Counted from the first letter of the stretch, positions 40,311 through 51,245 are shown. The stretch is DNA of 64,000 nt from Bedellia somnulentella (GCA_963576735.1 OY755191.1:4989608-5053607); one strand, 5' to 3'. The notes: generated from the letters alone by a model not told the origin. Numbers and translations are program-made.

Positions 40311-42465
40311 ACAAAGTCCTATTGTTTAATTGCCCTTTTTCTAAAAACAATAACACACTCGTATATCCCTAAATGCCTAAAAATCGGAACGAATACTCTT
40401 AAGCTAATATTTACTTAAGATTCCTTCAATTTAGTGTGGTGCTGTCCTTTATTTGGGTCAAAAACATCTACCACTTCAGTTATAGAAACTACAACATAAA
40501 ATGGATTGGATTTGTTCTCGCTTTTGAGAAATAGGAAATTTTGTTTAGCGAGATAATCAACAGATATCGTGAGTTATAAATCAAACTTGTTATTTATAAC
40601 TCATTAAATTTTATTTGCTACGCTTTGAAACTCGAAATTGGGTCATCAGATTAGTCTCCGGGAGATTTTATAAGTAAAGATACTATTTCTATAACAAATA
40701 TATATCCAGATGGTTTTACAAAATATTGAAAACGTAACTGTTTTAAATTATAATATAAAACAATAAATCATAGTGGAAATATACGCATTTCTATTACTCA
40801 GTTATTTTATTGTTGAGAGTATTGAATGGTATATATGGTACCATCCATTACATTCATTCAACAATTTCAACATCAACTCTTGATTTATTTTCGTCTATAT
40901 ACGAGTACTATACAATCACAAAGAAGAATAATCAACATTCAAAAGGAAAAACGAGAGCAGTGCGCGGGAAAAACAAATTCATGTTTCACTCACAATATAT
41001 GTAATTAATCATTATAAAACGCTCGATCTTTTCACAACTGCTTTATGCATATCATCGAATACATCTTGACGAAACAATGAGGAGCAATCAGTGGCCCACT
41101 AATAGTGTGATGGCCCTTGAGATAATCCGAACATTTTGTAACAGCACTGTCTCTATCAAGCAGTTTTTCTTTACTACTTCGTGAGAAATCAAACTATGAG
41201 TTAATAGAATCGGATACGAAGATATTTAAAACACGTAACAACAATTTGTGTGCCACATTTGCTTGTGTTACTACTACTTGCAATATATTTAGATGTATTT
41301 CATTTAGTATATTGCTCGATAAAAGTAAAACTGTAACAAATTATCTTAAAAGCAAGTAAAACAGATTACCGATTACTTGAACATGAATATACAACTAGCC
41401 TCATACTTATATAAGTATTTAACATACGATACATTTTAAAGCATATTACCAAATCAGTAGAAATTGCCTAGTGAAATAATACGCAATCAATTGACGTAAC
41501 CGCAAGTACCTACAATTTAGCTAAAAGCTCAACAATCAATGCGGATGGCAATCATGATGATGCAAAATTGAAACAGACAAGTCCTGTCTTCGAATAACAA
41601 TGATTAGTCGTAGCTGCATTAAATCACGTTGCTGCTAAGGAGAGCCCAAGGCACATCAAGATAAAGCATTGAATGGCGCGAGAGTGGGCAACGCAGCGCA
41701 AACAGCCACCGGTAGCAAAGACTCATAATGTAATTGGACACGAAACTTAAATAAATAGCCCCGTTTCTGGGCTCTGTCACGCTTGCTTATGTCGTCCACA
41801 ATTATGAATTCGACTTTATCGGCAAACGTTTAAGAATCGAATTAGATTAGATGGTTGATGAAATTAATAATGCAAGCATCTCTAGATGTGAAATTGGTTT
41901 TATTTAACTTACAAAGTGTCTTGGATCTGTGTCGAGTTTATTGTGACGTATCTTATATTTACCTGGAAAAAGAAACAAAAGATTTTAAGTTCACTCAATA
42001 GTAATAACCTTCGTTATTGGATGCAAATAGAATCAAAAATATGTTATTCGTATAATCGACATGACTAAATCCAAGTATAAAAATACCAGTTAATGCAAAA
42101 TAATATTCTATAGATTTTGGTGACTTATATCGTAGTTATTCTATTCAGATGAAATCGAAACACAATAAATATTACAACATCAACAACCAGATAGTACATG
42201 CTCCAAATAAAACGATAACAATTTCAATATGTGCTACCAAAACTTCCGAATGGGATGAATAATAAATAAAAGAAACTACACTGCCAGATGCAGTCACTCC
42301 CACAACATGAGCTTATTACACTTGACGTCAGCGATACATACAATTATGAGTAGTTAGGGAGAGCATGGGATAAGTGAAGCTAAACATTAATATGAGCAGA
42401 TGTCAAATCTATTAAATTTTGAGGGATACATTTAATATATTATAGAAAATTTGTAAATATAATGA
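40311..42465. other. Region with no recognisable gene
   Basis: AT-rich, with overlapping 60-64-codon frames near 40810-41008 and no recognised motif. Segment 41630-41790 is noticeably less AT-rich and might be a conserved non-coding element or an old repeat; I cannot assign it. Confidence 0.4.
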
Positions 42466-42547
42466 TGGTTATAATTCCCTAGAAGAGGTAGCGAGAGCTT
42501 CGGAAAAAGTAATTTTTCAGGCAGTTTTGGAAGTTGTGTAGGGATTA
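42466..42547 (-). mobile_element. Family B copy 8, 3' part (interrupted by LINE end)
   Basis: TTCCCTAGAAGAGGTAGCGA, GAGCTTCGG and CAGTTTTGGAAGTTGTGTAG are the reverse complement of the family B 3' half. The element continues at 42681 beyond an inserted LINE fragment. TGTAGGGATTA at 42537-42547 is the left copy of the target duplication. Confidence 0.75.
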
Positions 42548-42669
42548 CATACATACATATTCTCACGCCGTTAGTTCCCATTGGGGTAGGCAGAGACTAT
42601 CGATCGCCACTTTGTACGATCCTGGCAAACCTCTCTAGCTTCATTCACATCCATCAATCTTTTCAACAT
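42548..42669 (-). mobile_element. Family C LINE 3' end, copy 4, inserted in family B
   Basis: In reverse complement it ends with the ATGT tail (CATACATACATATTCTC on plus), GCCGTTAGTTCCCATTGGGG, TAGGCAGAGACTATCGATCG, GTACGATCCTGGCAAACCTC. It encodes the same C-terminal residues as copy 5 (for example V-S-A-Y-P-N-G-N-stop). An 11-bp target duplication TGTAGGGATTA flanks it (42537-42547 and 42670-42680). Strong 5' truncation to 122 bp. Confidence 0.88.
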
Positions 42670-42680
42670 TGTAGGGATTA

Positions 42681-42830
42681 GATTGTAAAAAAATGGATTT
42701 TTTATGGGTTACCAACCGCCTCGCTCAAATATCACTTAAAAAGCCTCAATACCCTTAGCCACCTCTTACGAACACCAAGAAGAAGAAATGGGATAGTGCT
42801 TTTCTAAGACTCTACACAACAAAATTTACA
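42681..42830 (-). mobile_element. Family B copy 8, 5' part
   Basis: GGGTTACCAACCGCCTCGCT, AAAGCCTCAATACCCTTAGC, CACCTCTTACGAACACC, GGGATAGTGCTTTTCTAAGA and CTCTACACAACA are the reverse complement of the family B 5' half. About 10 bp at the insertion site belong to the target duplication. Confidence 0.72.
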
Positions 42831-43091
42831 TAGAAAATTTGTCTTGATTAATTTGCTAGACTGCAAACTTGAAAAAAAGTACGGCGAAATCGAACGTTCC
42901 GTTTTGTCAATATTAGGTATAAGGTAGATTTCGATCAATAACTTTCACCATTATCTGATACGTTTCCTTGACAATACGCTTTATCAGCTTATCAGGACGC
43001 AGGCTGATATCACCAGTGCAGTGATAGGGTGACCTGCTTTTGTTATACTTTTTGATATCGAATTGTAGCTGATGCTGATTTTTGCTGTATT

Positions 43092-43210
43092 TTGTACATA
43101 CATATACTCACGGCCATAATCCCAAAAAGGGTAAGCCAGAGCTTCAGAGCTAGACACTCCTCAGCCACATTTGGAAGTTAATAGGGGAGAAGATACCGAA
43201 TCGGTGATTC
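43092..43210 (-). mobile_element. Family B fragment, copy 9 (3' half)
   Basis: TACATACATATACTCACGGC, CATAATCCCAAAAAGGGTAA, GCCAGAGCTTCAGAGCTAG, CTCAGCCACATTTGGAAG and TTAATAGGGGAGAAGATACC are the complement of the family B end. It stops near 43210, so the 5' half is missing. Confidence 0.78.
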
Positions 43211-43682
43211 TTTGCTGTTTTGGGCAAAGAATATTTGAACATATTTTTTTCATATTAATAATCTTCCAGTTAACATTTAGCATAAGTTTGTATAACACTA
43301 TAAAAATATTCTTTTTCAACATAGAGAAACTGAAAAATGTGCACAAGAATTTCCTTAAACTAACATAAGCCATACACCAAACGCGGTCTGTTTTACGAAA
43401 ACGCATTCACGATTATAAAAGAGCTATTTATGAAATATGCCAGTTTGCTTTGCTCAAAAATAAATGTGAATAGATGAAAGAAAGTGTGGTGTTATGCCGC
43501 TTCCTGCAGCGGACATCAATCATGGCAGATGATGCAGGGAAACTAAGGAAATGAGGTACCGTGAACGAATGCTTGCTTTAACACGAATGGAGTTTTGAAT
43601 GAATGGTCTGTGTGTATTTGTTTGGGTATGGTATCGATATGAAAATGTAAGGGCAGAAGATATTTAATTTCACATAATGATG

Positions 43683-43842
43683 ATTGCTGTGTAGTGTCGG
43701 CTTAGAATAGCACTACGCCATTTCTTACCATGGATCGTATCTATTCCCCACTGAACTTCCAAAAGTGGATTAAGAATTTTCTGAGTCTGAAGCTCTGGCT
43801 ACCCCTTTTAGGGATCGACGTTAGTATATGTATTTATTATTT
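43683..43842 (+). mobile_element. Family B short retroelement, copy 10 (internal deletion)
   Basis: TTGCTGTGTAGTGTCGGCTT and AGAATAGCACTACGCCATTT are followed directly by ATTCCCCACTGAACTTCCAA, AAGTGGATTAAG, AGCTCTGGCTACCCC and GGGATCGACG. About 110 bp of the middle are missing. The 5' block matches copy 7 more closely than copies 1 or 6, suggesting a B subfamily. Confidence 0.78.
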
Positions 43843-44203
43843 GATGACATTGACTTCATTACAAATGAAAAATAAAAGTACAGGTGCAATCCTGTTAAAA
43901 ATATTAAGGGTCGTATCACAATCCAAACTCAGCACAATTTCAATACAGTTGGCCTTATAGATTGGCGCCCCTAGTATGGTATTGACGTTATATACAAATG
44001 ATAGGTTAACTTTTGGTTTTGCATAGATTGATCCCTGACACAATGCTGCTGATTTAGTTTCATTAAAGGTAGTTTTCTTCGGGGAAATTACAACACCAGA
44101 ATATGTTTTGGTAGTAAACTGTTAAAACTTCTTTCAGTCGCTCATTAAATGGGGCCTGACCAACCTACCAAAAGTACCTTCAAAAATCGATTTTTGTTTC
44201 TAG

Positions 44204-44368
44204 GTTGCCCAAACAACCACGGCCTATAAGGACGTTGCCAGCTCGAGTTACAAAGAACTCTTCATAAATAGTGGTCTTTGTATTTCTAACGACACCGTCA
44301 ATTGGTTCCATCAGCCCCGGGTAGCAAGGTCATTGGGGTCAGGGTTGAACGAACTATATCAAGTGTAG
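44204..44368 (+). other. Possible exon-like open stretch (very tentative)
   Basis: After the pyrimidine-rich GATTTTTGTTTCTAG (an acceptor-like site ending at 44203) a frame stays open for 54 codons to TAG at 44366. The segment is less AT-rich than its surroundings. GGGTAGCAAGG near 44320 contains a GT that could serve as a donor. The translation (starting V-A-Q-T-T-T-A-Y-K-D-V) has no motif I recognise. An old transposon remnant is equally possible. Confidence 0.12.
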
Positions 44369-44900
44369 CCCAGTTTACTTTGAGCTTTCTTCACCATAGC
44401 CATTCATAAGGCACGCAGGTCCATTAAAACTGCTATTTATTTACACGGTCGACGGTATGAAGTATGAACGCACGCGAACTGCTAGACCATTGAAATAAAA
44501 TATATAGTGTGTTTGTAACAGTTTTTGTAAGTCTGTAGCCTGGGGAATAAGCTTGCGTTTTTGCAGTCTTGTTTTTTTAGCTGTTAATTAGTCATGGTGA
44601 GGAAGGTCAAAGTATTTGTACTTTGAAGTTATGATGTTGAGTAATGTTAACTTGTTTACTTAAAAATATTAAATAACACAAGCTTGTAGTAAAGTTTACT
44701 AAATTGAAATAACTCAAACGACTGCTTATCTTCTTATAATACCCGTACTCAATATAAATTGAATATCGAGGATATAATTACAGAGGCGATTTATTCTTTA
44801 TCAATTGTATGTTTAGATTCTTTGATTGCATACAATCGATGTTGCTTATATAGTTAACCACTAAAAAATAATATGTTTTAATCTTAGTATCATATTATCA

Positions 44901-45100
44901 TAATAGAAAATGTGCTCAAAAAGGCAGGTGTCCGCAGTATGAAGAATAAAAGAGCATGTATGAAAAGATTGATGGATGTAAACGAAGCCAGAGAGGTTTG
45001 CCAGGATCGTACAAAGTGGCAATCGATAGTCTCTGCCTACCCCAATGGGAACTAACGGCGTGAGAATATGTATGTATGTATGTATGTATATTAATAGAAA
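44901..45100 (+). mobile_element. Family C LINE 3' end, copy 5 (open C-terminus, with TSD)
   Basis: A 5'-truncated non-LTR retrotransposon end at 44910-45091, flanked by the 9-bp repeat TAATAGAAA (44901-44909 and 45092-45100). From 44912 the frame is open for 47 codons to TAA at 45053-45055. It contains R-A-C-M-K-R-L-M-D-V, then E-A-R-E-V-C-Q-D-R-T-K-W and I-V-S-A-Y-P-N-G-N before the stop. This is the kind of short basic/Trp-containing tail found at the C-terminus of LINE reverse-transcriptase proteins. Only about 15 bases (CGGCGTGAGAATATG) separate the stop from a TATG repeat tail. The clade (RTE, CR1 or other) cannot be told from this piece. Confidence 0.85.
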
Positions 45101-46940
45101 CATATTATGCATAGAACAAAATACTTTAGAAAAATAGAAAACAAGTCACTAATCGCATTTCCCACTTTCCACAACAAATATCAAACCATTCTACATTTCA
45201 CGGAAGTCATCAACCGCCATTTCGAATAACAAACACACTTTAATCTACAATCAAGTTTCCATTGAATCATCTAGTGCCCACTATGCAGTACTGTACTGCA
45301 GTTCACGGGGCAGTACTACACTAGTTGACACCCTTACATTAGTACGGACGCAATCAACAGTCATTATGTTACGATTAATCATGATTTGAACTATGATAAG
45401 AACTAGAACGCTAGTATTCATTTCGCGTCCGTGTAATTGTGGTTTTAATTATACCTTTTTATTTATCGCCTTTCAAATGTAAAATGATGTTTTGAAATAC
45501 CACATAATGATTAGTCTATGATTAAATTAAAATTTAAATTTCTATTGAACAAAATACAACAGATTTTACAGCTTAAAGTGTATTCAACGTTTTACATATT
45601 TTCATAAGCTCGTAATATTTATCTTTTCGAATAGACACGGCATAAAATTCCAAATCAAATGAATATTTCAAAAAGATGCAATATTAGCATTGACATATTA
45701 TATTAACTAGCTTATTTTTTTGACCGTCAGGATATACTTCTCTCGGTTCCCTTCAATTCAGCAATCTTGTAAATATATACTGTTTTATTTTTCTTACACG
45801 GACTAACACCTTTACTAAACTTTTTACTATGAAGCCTTGAAACAACCATCCACGACTGTACTATATAAATCTCTACTATAAAAAACAAGGTAACTGTAAA
45901 AACAAAACATCCACCATATAAAAAAGCTCAACACAATAGGCAGGTGTAGAGGTTGTACAAAACAATATCACCTGGCTGGCACGTGTAGGTCGCGTGACGT
46001 GAGGGCGGAAACTTTTGTATGTATCCCAAAATTGTTAGTCAATTATAGGGTAGTGATAAAAAGTTGACGATTTTTATATATTTTCGATAGATTTTCTGTG
46101 TGTGTGTCGATTATTAAGAACACAGACGGTAGTGATAAAGGGTGAAAAGAAGTAAATTTTACGTATTATCTTTTTTGGTGTTAAGGCTTTTATAAGACTA
46201 TGACTATAGGTTTTCATATAGTAGGATGGTCAAAGAAAGTTATTTACTTGGAATAAGAAATTTTAAGAATGATTTTAACAAATAATTTGATGATTTCGGA
46301 TAAAAAGTACATTTGGAAATTGAGTGTTATTAATTTGAAAACTATTAATGCCTTAATGTTCTTATGCACCTCAAGCGGCGTTCCTTCATATTTTTAAATA
46401 GTTAATACAATAAGTTTGGTTTTGGTACCCAATCTTTCAAGGAGCATATTAAACCAATCCCCCTATCTTTAGTTTCCACAATATGTACAAAAGCACTCAA
46501 AAGGGGTCTCACGTGTTTAATTTATTTCCTAACGTATTCATAGATAAAAGAAAACCATTAATATTCTTCAGCCACCCCAACCTTTTGAAAACTAGAAAAA
46601 GGCTAACAATTAGATAAAAGCATTAGCAAGAGTAATTATTGTTTAGATACAAGGGTATGAAACATTATAAACACATTTCCACATAAAACGTACAATACAG
46701 TAGTGCATAATAAGGTAGTATTATCGTTATTATAGTCAGTCTGTGCTTTGAACTGCCATGATAATGATAGTTGACTCACGTTTATATAATTTTAATATAC
46801 TTGTAACTCATATTGTCTTGGTATTGTTATAAGGTTAAATTGAGTAAAGGACTAAGAAGCTTGGTCAGTACCTCTGTGATATCTTTATTTTCAATTATAG
46901 TTTATTTGTCACGAATGAATAAACGACATACATGGTTTTT
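45101..46940. other. Region with no recognisable gene
   Basis: AT-rich. A short palindrome GCAGTACTGTACTGC lies near 45285-45300, with another CAGTACTAC nearby. Nothing else is recognised. Confidence 0.4.
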
Positions 46941-47109
46941 CGACACTCACGGCTATATTTCCCTAGAAGAGGTAGCCAGAGCTAGGGAATTATAAATTCC
47001 TCAGCCACTTTTGGAAGTTGAGTGGTGAAAAGATGGTAAAAATAAAGGTTTTTGGTGATGGGTCTCCAACCGCAACCCTAAAATCCAATAAAAAGCCCCA
47101 GTATCCTTA
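46941..47109 (-). mobile_element. Family B copy 11, 3' part (interrupted by SINE A)
   Basis: CACTCACGGCTATATTTCCC, TAGAAGAGGTAGCCAGAGCT, CCTCAGCCACTTTTGGAAG, GATGGGTCTCCAACCGCAAC and AAAAGCCCCAGTATCCTTA are the complement of family B. The remainder follows at 47494. GTATCCTTA (47101-47109) is the left copy of the target duplication. Confidence 0.85.
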
Positions 47110-47484
47110 TGCGACATGATAGTCCAGTGGATAGAACACCCGCCCGAAAAACAGAAGGGCGTGAGTTCCAATCCTGGGACGGGCCTACACCAATTTGTCT
47201 TTTCTAAAGTCATATGTGTGGTTAATTTATCATGGTTGCTAACGGTGAGGGAAAACATCGTGAGGAAACCCACATGGCTGAGTTGTACTTAGTCATGTGA
47301 CAGTGTATTCGTACAAAACGGCGATAGGCCTGCCCCCTATCACGTGAGTACACTGTCTAAGCAAAACGTGGGTACCTTCTCTGGAAACTAGATGGCGCTT
47401 GCCATGTGAGTTCAGGAGTATTGGTACCTCTGCCAACCCCTTCGGGGATAAACGGCGTGAACGTTTATGTTATGTTATGTTTAT
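47110..47484 (+). mobile_element. Family A SINE, copy 6 (variant head, inside family B)
   Basis: Full-length, second subfamily: GCGACATGATAGTCCAGTGG, CACCCGCCCGAAAAACAGAA, GGGCGTGAGTTCCAATCC, the conserved GGTGAGGGAAAACATCG core, CTCTGCCAACCCCTTCGGGG and a TTATG tail. The 9-bp duplication GTATCCTTA (47101-47109, 47485-47493) flanks it. It lies in a family B element, as copy 1 does, but at a different point and in the opposite orientation to the B element. Confidence 0.92.
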
Positions 47485-47557
47485 GTATCCTTAGTCGCCT
47501 CATACGACACCCGTGGGTAGAAAGGGGTAGCGACATTCTAAGCCGGCACTACACTTC
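47485..47557 (-). mobile_element. Family B copy 11, 5' part
   Basis: GTATCCTTAGTCGCCTCATA, CGACACCCGTGGGTAGAAAG, GGGTAGCGACATTCTAAGCC and GGCACTACAC complete the family B element in reverse complement. The first nine bases are the right-hand copy of the SINE target duplication. Confidence 0.85.
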
Positions 47558-47871
47558 CTTAAATAACAACTTTTATTTAGGTTTTAAGTTTTTGACCTAC
47601 TAGAGTTATAAATGCGAGAAATATTAAATTAATTAAAATTTATAGAAACGCCAATTAATCGCAGTCAATTAAAAACTAACATAAACATTTGCTGGTAGCA
47701 ATGTTTATCTATGCACAATTTGTCTGCGTGTCACGAGATTTATCTTAATGATATCAAGACTGCCACTCGCATCCGATCCTAACGAGTTTGCGGATAAATG
47801 GAACAGTTACCTTAACAGTAAAACCGATATTTGTTTACATATACAGACGGATATATGCTGGATGGAAATAT

Positions 47872-48112
47872 ACGTACATATTCTGACGGCAAAGAAATCA
47901 AAATAGGGTTCACCAGAGCTTCAGAAACGGAAAGTTTTCAGCCAGTTTTGCAAGTTTAGTGAGGAGTTGTTTTGTGAAATAAAAGATGATCGGTGATGGA
48001 TTTTTCAGCCGAATTTAAAACCTGTTAAAAAAGTCATGAAGAATTTAAGTATCCTCTGAGACAGATGCGGGAAGAAAAAAGTAAGTGATCTTCTAAGCAC
48101 CTTTACACACAG
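47872..48112 (-). mobile_element. Family B, copy 12 (old, diverged)
   Basis: ACGTACATATTCTGACGGC, TTCACCAGAGCTTCAG, TCAGCCAGTTTTGCAAGTTT, GGTGATGGATTTTTCAGCC, GTATCCTCTGAGACAG and TGATCTTCTAAGCACC follow the family B order in reverse complement, with many substitutions and small indels. Confidence 0.6.
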
Positions 48113-48810
48113 TTGGATAAAACGTGATTAATAGCGCTCACACCCCGCTTTTTTGTCATAAAGAATAACATGTTTTTCCAAATATAATGTGTGCTGTTAT
48201 TCCATGTTTTCCAAAAGTTTGTAAAATCGGACCAAATTCATTCTTGGGTGTCGATACGAGTATTTTTCGCATTAATTTGGGAACAATACTTAATTAAATA
48301 TGTCTTAGTCAACCAATATTCCCTTAGTTTCTAAGTCACATTGTTGCAAAACCAACATAATTTTATTTACACAGATAGTACTAACATGAGCATCCATATG
48401 TTTTGTGAAGTGATAGAAAGCGTAAAGAATGAAGCCTAGCTTGTTCAGATATTAAACATAAGTCACGCTTTCAACTAAACATTCGCTGATTTTGACACTG
48501 ATAGTGTTCCGTTTGCTGGATGTGATTATGATTACGATGCAGTAGTTCCTCTTGAGTTATTTAATGGAATAATAGAATTAGTGTTTCATAGAAAGGAGAT
48601 ATAAATTATAAAGTAGTTTTGAGATTGATGCATGTGAATGTATATTAAATTTTAAATGCTCGTGTTCAAACTGTGTCGACGTTTTATAAATTGGGTTTGG
48701 AAATTTAGGTCTCAGACATACATAGGACATTTTAATAAAAAGCTACAAGGAATCTAAATCCATTTAGCATAATCTTCACAAGAAATAAAAGATTGTTTTA
48801 AAGTGAAAAG
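48113..48810. other. Short unassigned interval
   Basis: AT-rich; nothing recognised. Confidence 0.4.
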
Positions 48811-48866
48811 TTTTCGAGCTTTAAAAAGCTGGATAACTATTTGCCTAGCTTTTTAAAGCTCGAAAA
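48811..48866. repeat. Perfect 20-bp-stem hairpin
   Basis: TTTTCGAGCTTTAAAAAGCT (48811-48830) and its exact complement (48847-48866) are separated by 16 bases. Such a short inverted repeat could be a decayed foldback element or the stem of a small RNA precursor. The central part of each arm is itself palindromic (AGCTTTAAAAAGCT), which weakens the case for an RNA. Confidence 0.85.
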
Positions 48867-49172
48867 TTTAATCATAATATAGATTTTTAAATAACCAGTT
48901 AAGTATGGCACTTTTGTGTAAGTTGTTAAAATTATTATTTTTTCATTAAAATTTATATTCTAGTATAATAGGTACACAATATCAAGGTGTGGGTGTGAAA
49001 AGCTTCATTTCAATCAAATCAATGAAGACTTATAAAGGTGTCCACATAATGGCGTGTCGGGGTGAATAGATAAATTACTACGAGTGCCATTGTCTTCGGT
49101 TCGATGACCTCAGCCGTGTAATTATATGCACATTACCGTTAATTTTTTTTTGGTTATTTTGGTAAAAGCTTT

Positions 49173-49269
49173 ACGCCCGATTTCTGAATTGAGTATTCCA
49201 GCTGAGAACAACTTAAGTATCGTTCTGTCGCATTGAAATCTTAACAACAACAATTCAGAAATCGGGCGT
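49173..49269. mobile_element. Small terminal-inverted-repeat element (97 bp)
   Basis: ACGCCCGATTTCTGAATTG (49173-49191) and its exact complement (49251-49269) bound a 97-bp unit with a 59-bp unique centre. Perfect 19-bp terminal inverted repeats with so little between them suggest a very short MITE. Flanks are TTT and TAG, so no clear target duplication is seen. No second copy was noticed in the window. Confidence 0.65.
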
Positions 49270-50248
49270 TAGCGAGTTAGTTTAAATTGGAATATTGACA
49301 TAAATTCTTGTTGTCATATCCTGCGAAATCTTTCGTTTGCTACTTATTGTACTAAACTGTAAATGTATGTTTTCAAAGCCACAATTTCTTCCTAAAACGG
49401 CAGAAACGTCAAACTACCACATAGCACGGTTATCTACAGTTTCTTATTTTAAATTTTTACTCAAGTTGTGAAACGCTTTTTTACACAGAGAAAGTAAAAT
49501 TTCCTGAACAGTGTTTACTACAAGTTTGAACACTTCATAAAAACACGGAACCGATAACCGACAGCGTGAAGTGAAACATCGAGTAAATCAATCGAATTGT
49601 TTGGACTAGATGAGAAACGTGAATTCGTTTGAGCCAAATATTTTTTTAGTATAACATAGATTGTAGGCCTTTTTAGGTTTGTGGAGTTTTAATGCTTTGA
49701 GGTGTGCCACGCAGAGAATGTTTTGTTCATCTGTATTATAATGCCTATGCGAATATACTTGTTCGTAATACAAAAAAACTTTAAATAATGCAAAATTTTA
49801 GAAGATATAAGATTTTCTGCATTTTTTATACGTGATGCTTAAAGAAAGAAAAAGATGATAGTATAAAAAATATAAAAAAACATAGGTTTTAGCTTCTAGA
49901 TTCCAAACTAGGCTGAGCAGATCGCATAAGTCCTAGTTTATTACCATTAATTAATTATCATTTTGCGAAAAGTTACACTATGCATTTACAATTAAGAAAA
50001 ATGGCTGTCTTCAATTCTATAAATAAATTGTAAACATCCGTAGCAATAAAATGTTTATTTTGTTCAGTTGTCCCTCGAAACGATGAGACGGATATTGGCC
50101 ATCAATCTTTCAATTAAATACGTCACTTTATATTAAGCTCCCATTGAAATAGAATACTATTAGTTTATTAGCCCTAATTCAAATAGTATTGGTGCTTGTA
50201 TTTAGATCGCTGATTTGTACTGTAAGGTACTGGTTTTTACAATTAATA
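49270..50248. other. Region with no recognisable gene
   Basis: AT-rich; nothing recognised up to the TA at 50247-50248 that precedes the mariner. Confidence 0.4.
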
Positions 50249-50302
50249 CGAGGGGCATGCCAAAAAAACTAGATACTCAAAAACTATCAAATTTATTCTT
50301 TA

Positions 50303-51245
50303 CTAGTGGATCGGGCCCAGCTTCGCACGGGTAGCGTAGTTTTAAAAATATCTGAGTTTTCTTCAATCACTGCTCAACCTTTGTGAAATTTAGTGCAATT
50401 TATAGCATTCCTGAATAGTGTAGCTTTGTGATTGAGAAAGCGCTTTAATGAACGGTTCAGTATCTCCGAAAATAAAACCATGCAAACAAACAATCAGAGT
50501 TACAAACTTTGCATACATACAGGGAGTATATGTATACTCCCGGCTATCTTTTGCGCGCTACCATTACTAAAAAAATATCCTTATAGCGTTCACGTGCGAC
50601 GACAGGGCGCGATAGCTTATTTCATGTATAAGTTTGGTTATTCTATACCGATTTCTATTATTCTTTTTTTATTGAATAAGTAATAATGTAAACTTTTTTA
50701 AATGAGAGATGAATGAGAGAACTATAAACGTAAGAGTAAACAAATATAATCAGAATGCTCCGAACTGCTAAGCTATCAGGAATTACACGTGTTGTTATGA
50801 GTCAATCATAAAAGATAGACATATGCTGCAGAAGGATATTTGTTAGAAAATTTTATGTAAAATATTTCTGTGATAGATGATTTCTATATAACTATAACCA
50901 CTAAGGCTGCACACGCGACGGAAGCTTAAAAAATGGAGTAACTTCCCCCGTTTTCCCAAAATTCCCCTTCACTACTCTGCTGAAAAGTACACTATAACCT
51001 GCCCAGGAGTATGAAAAATATTTTTGTCAAGTTTCGTTAAAATCCGTCGAGCAGTTTTTGTTTCCATAAGGAACATACAAACCGACAGACAGACAGACAG
51101 ACAGACGGACAGACAGACAGACAGACAAAAATTTTACTGATTGCATTTTTGGCATCAGTATCGATCACTAATCCCCTGATAGTTATTTCGAAAATATATT
51201 TAATGTACAGAATTGACCTCTCTACAGATTTATTATAAGTATAGA
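50303..51245 (-). mobile_element. Non-autonomous Helitron, copy 2 (943 bp), inside mariner
   Basis: Reverse-complement copy of the element at 37882-38824. Its 3' end (CTAG) is at 50303 and its 5' end (TCTATACTTATAATAAATCT on minus) is at 51245, inserted between A and T of the mariner. GTCTGTCTGTCTGTC tracts near 51083-51125 are longer than in copy 1. Both copies come to 943 bp by my count, although they differ by substitutions and by repeat-tract length. There is no Rep/helicase frame. Confidence 0.92.

Noticed and set aside
44861..45112. 83-codon minus-strand frame
   Set aside because: Antisense to the LINE C end; it includes repeated I-H-T-Y from the ATGT tail.
51083..51125. GTCTGTCTGTC tract considered as a CRISPR-like or independent satellite
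   Set aside because: It is the simple-repeat tract internal to the Helitron and is also present, shorter, in the other copy.
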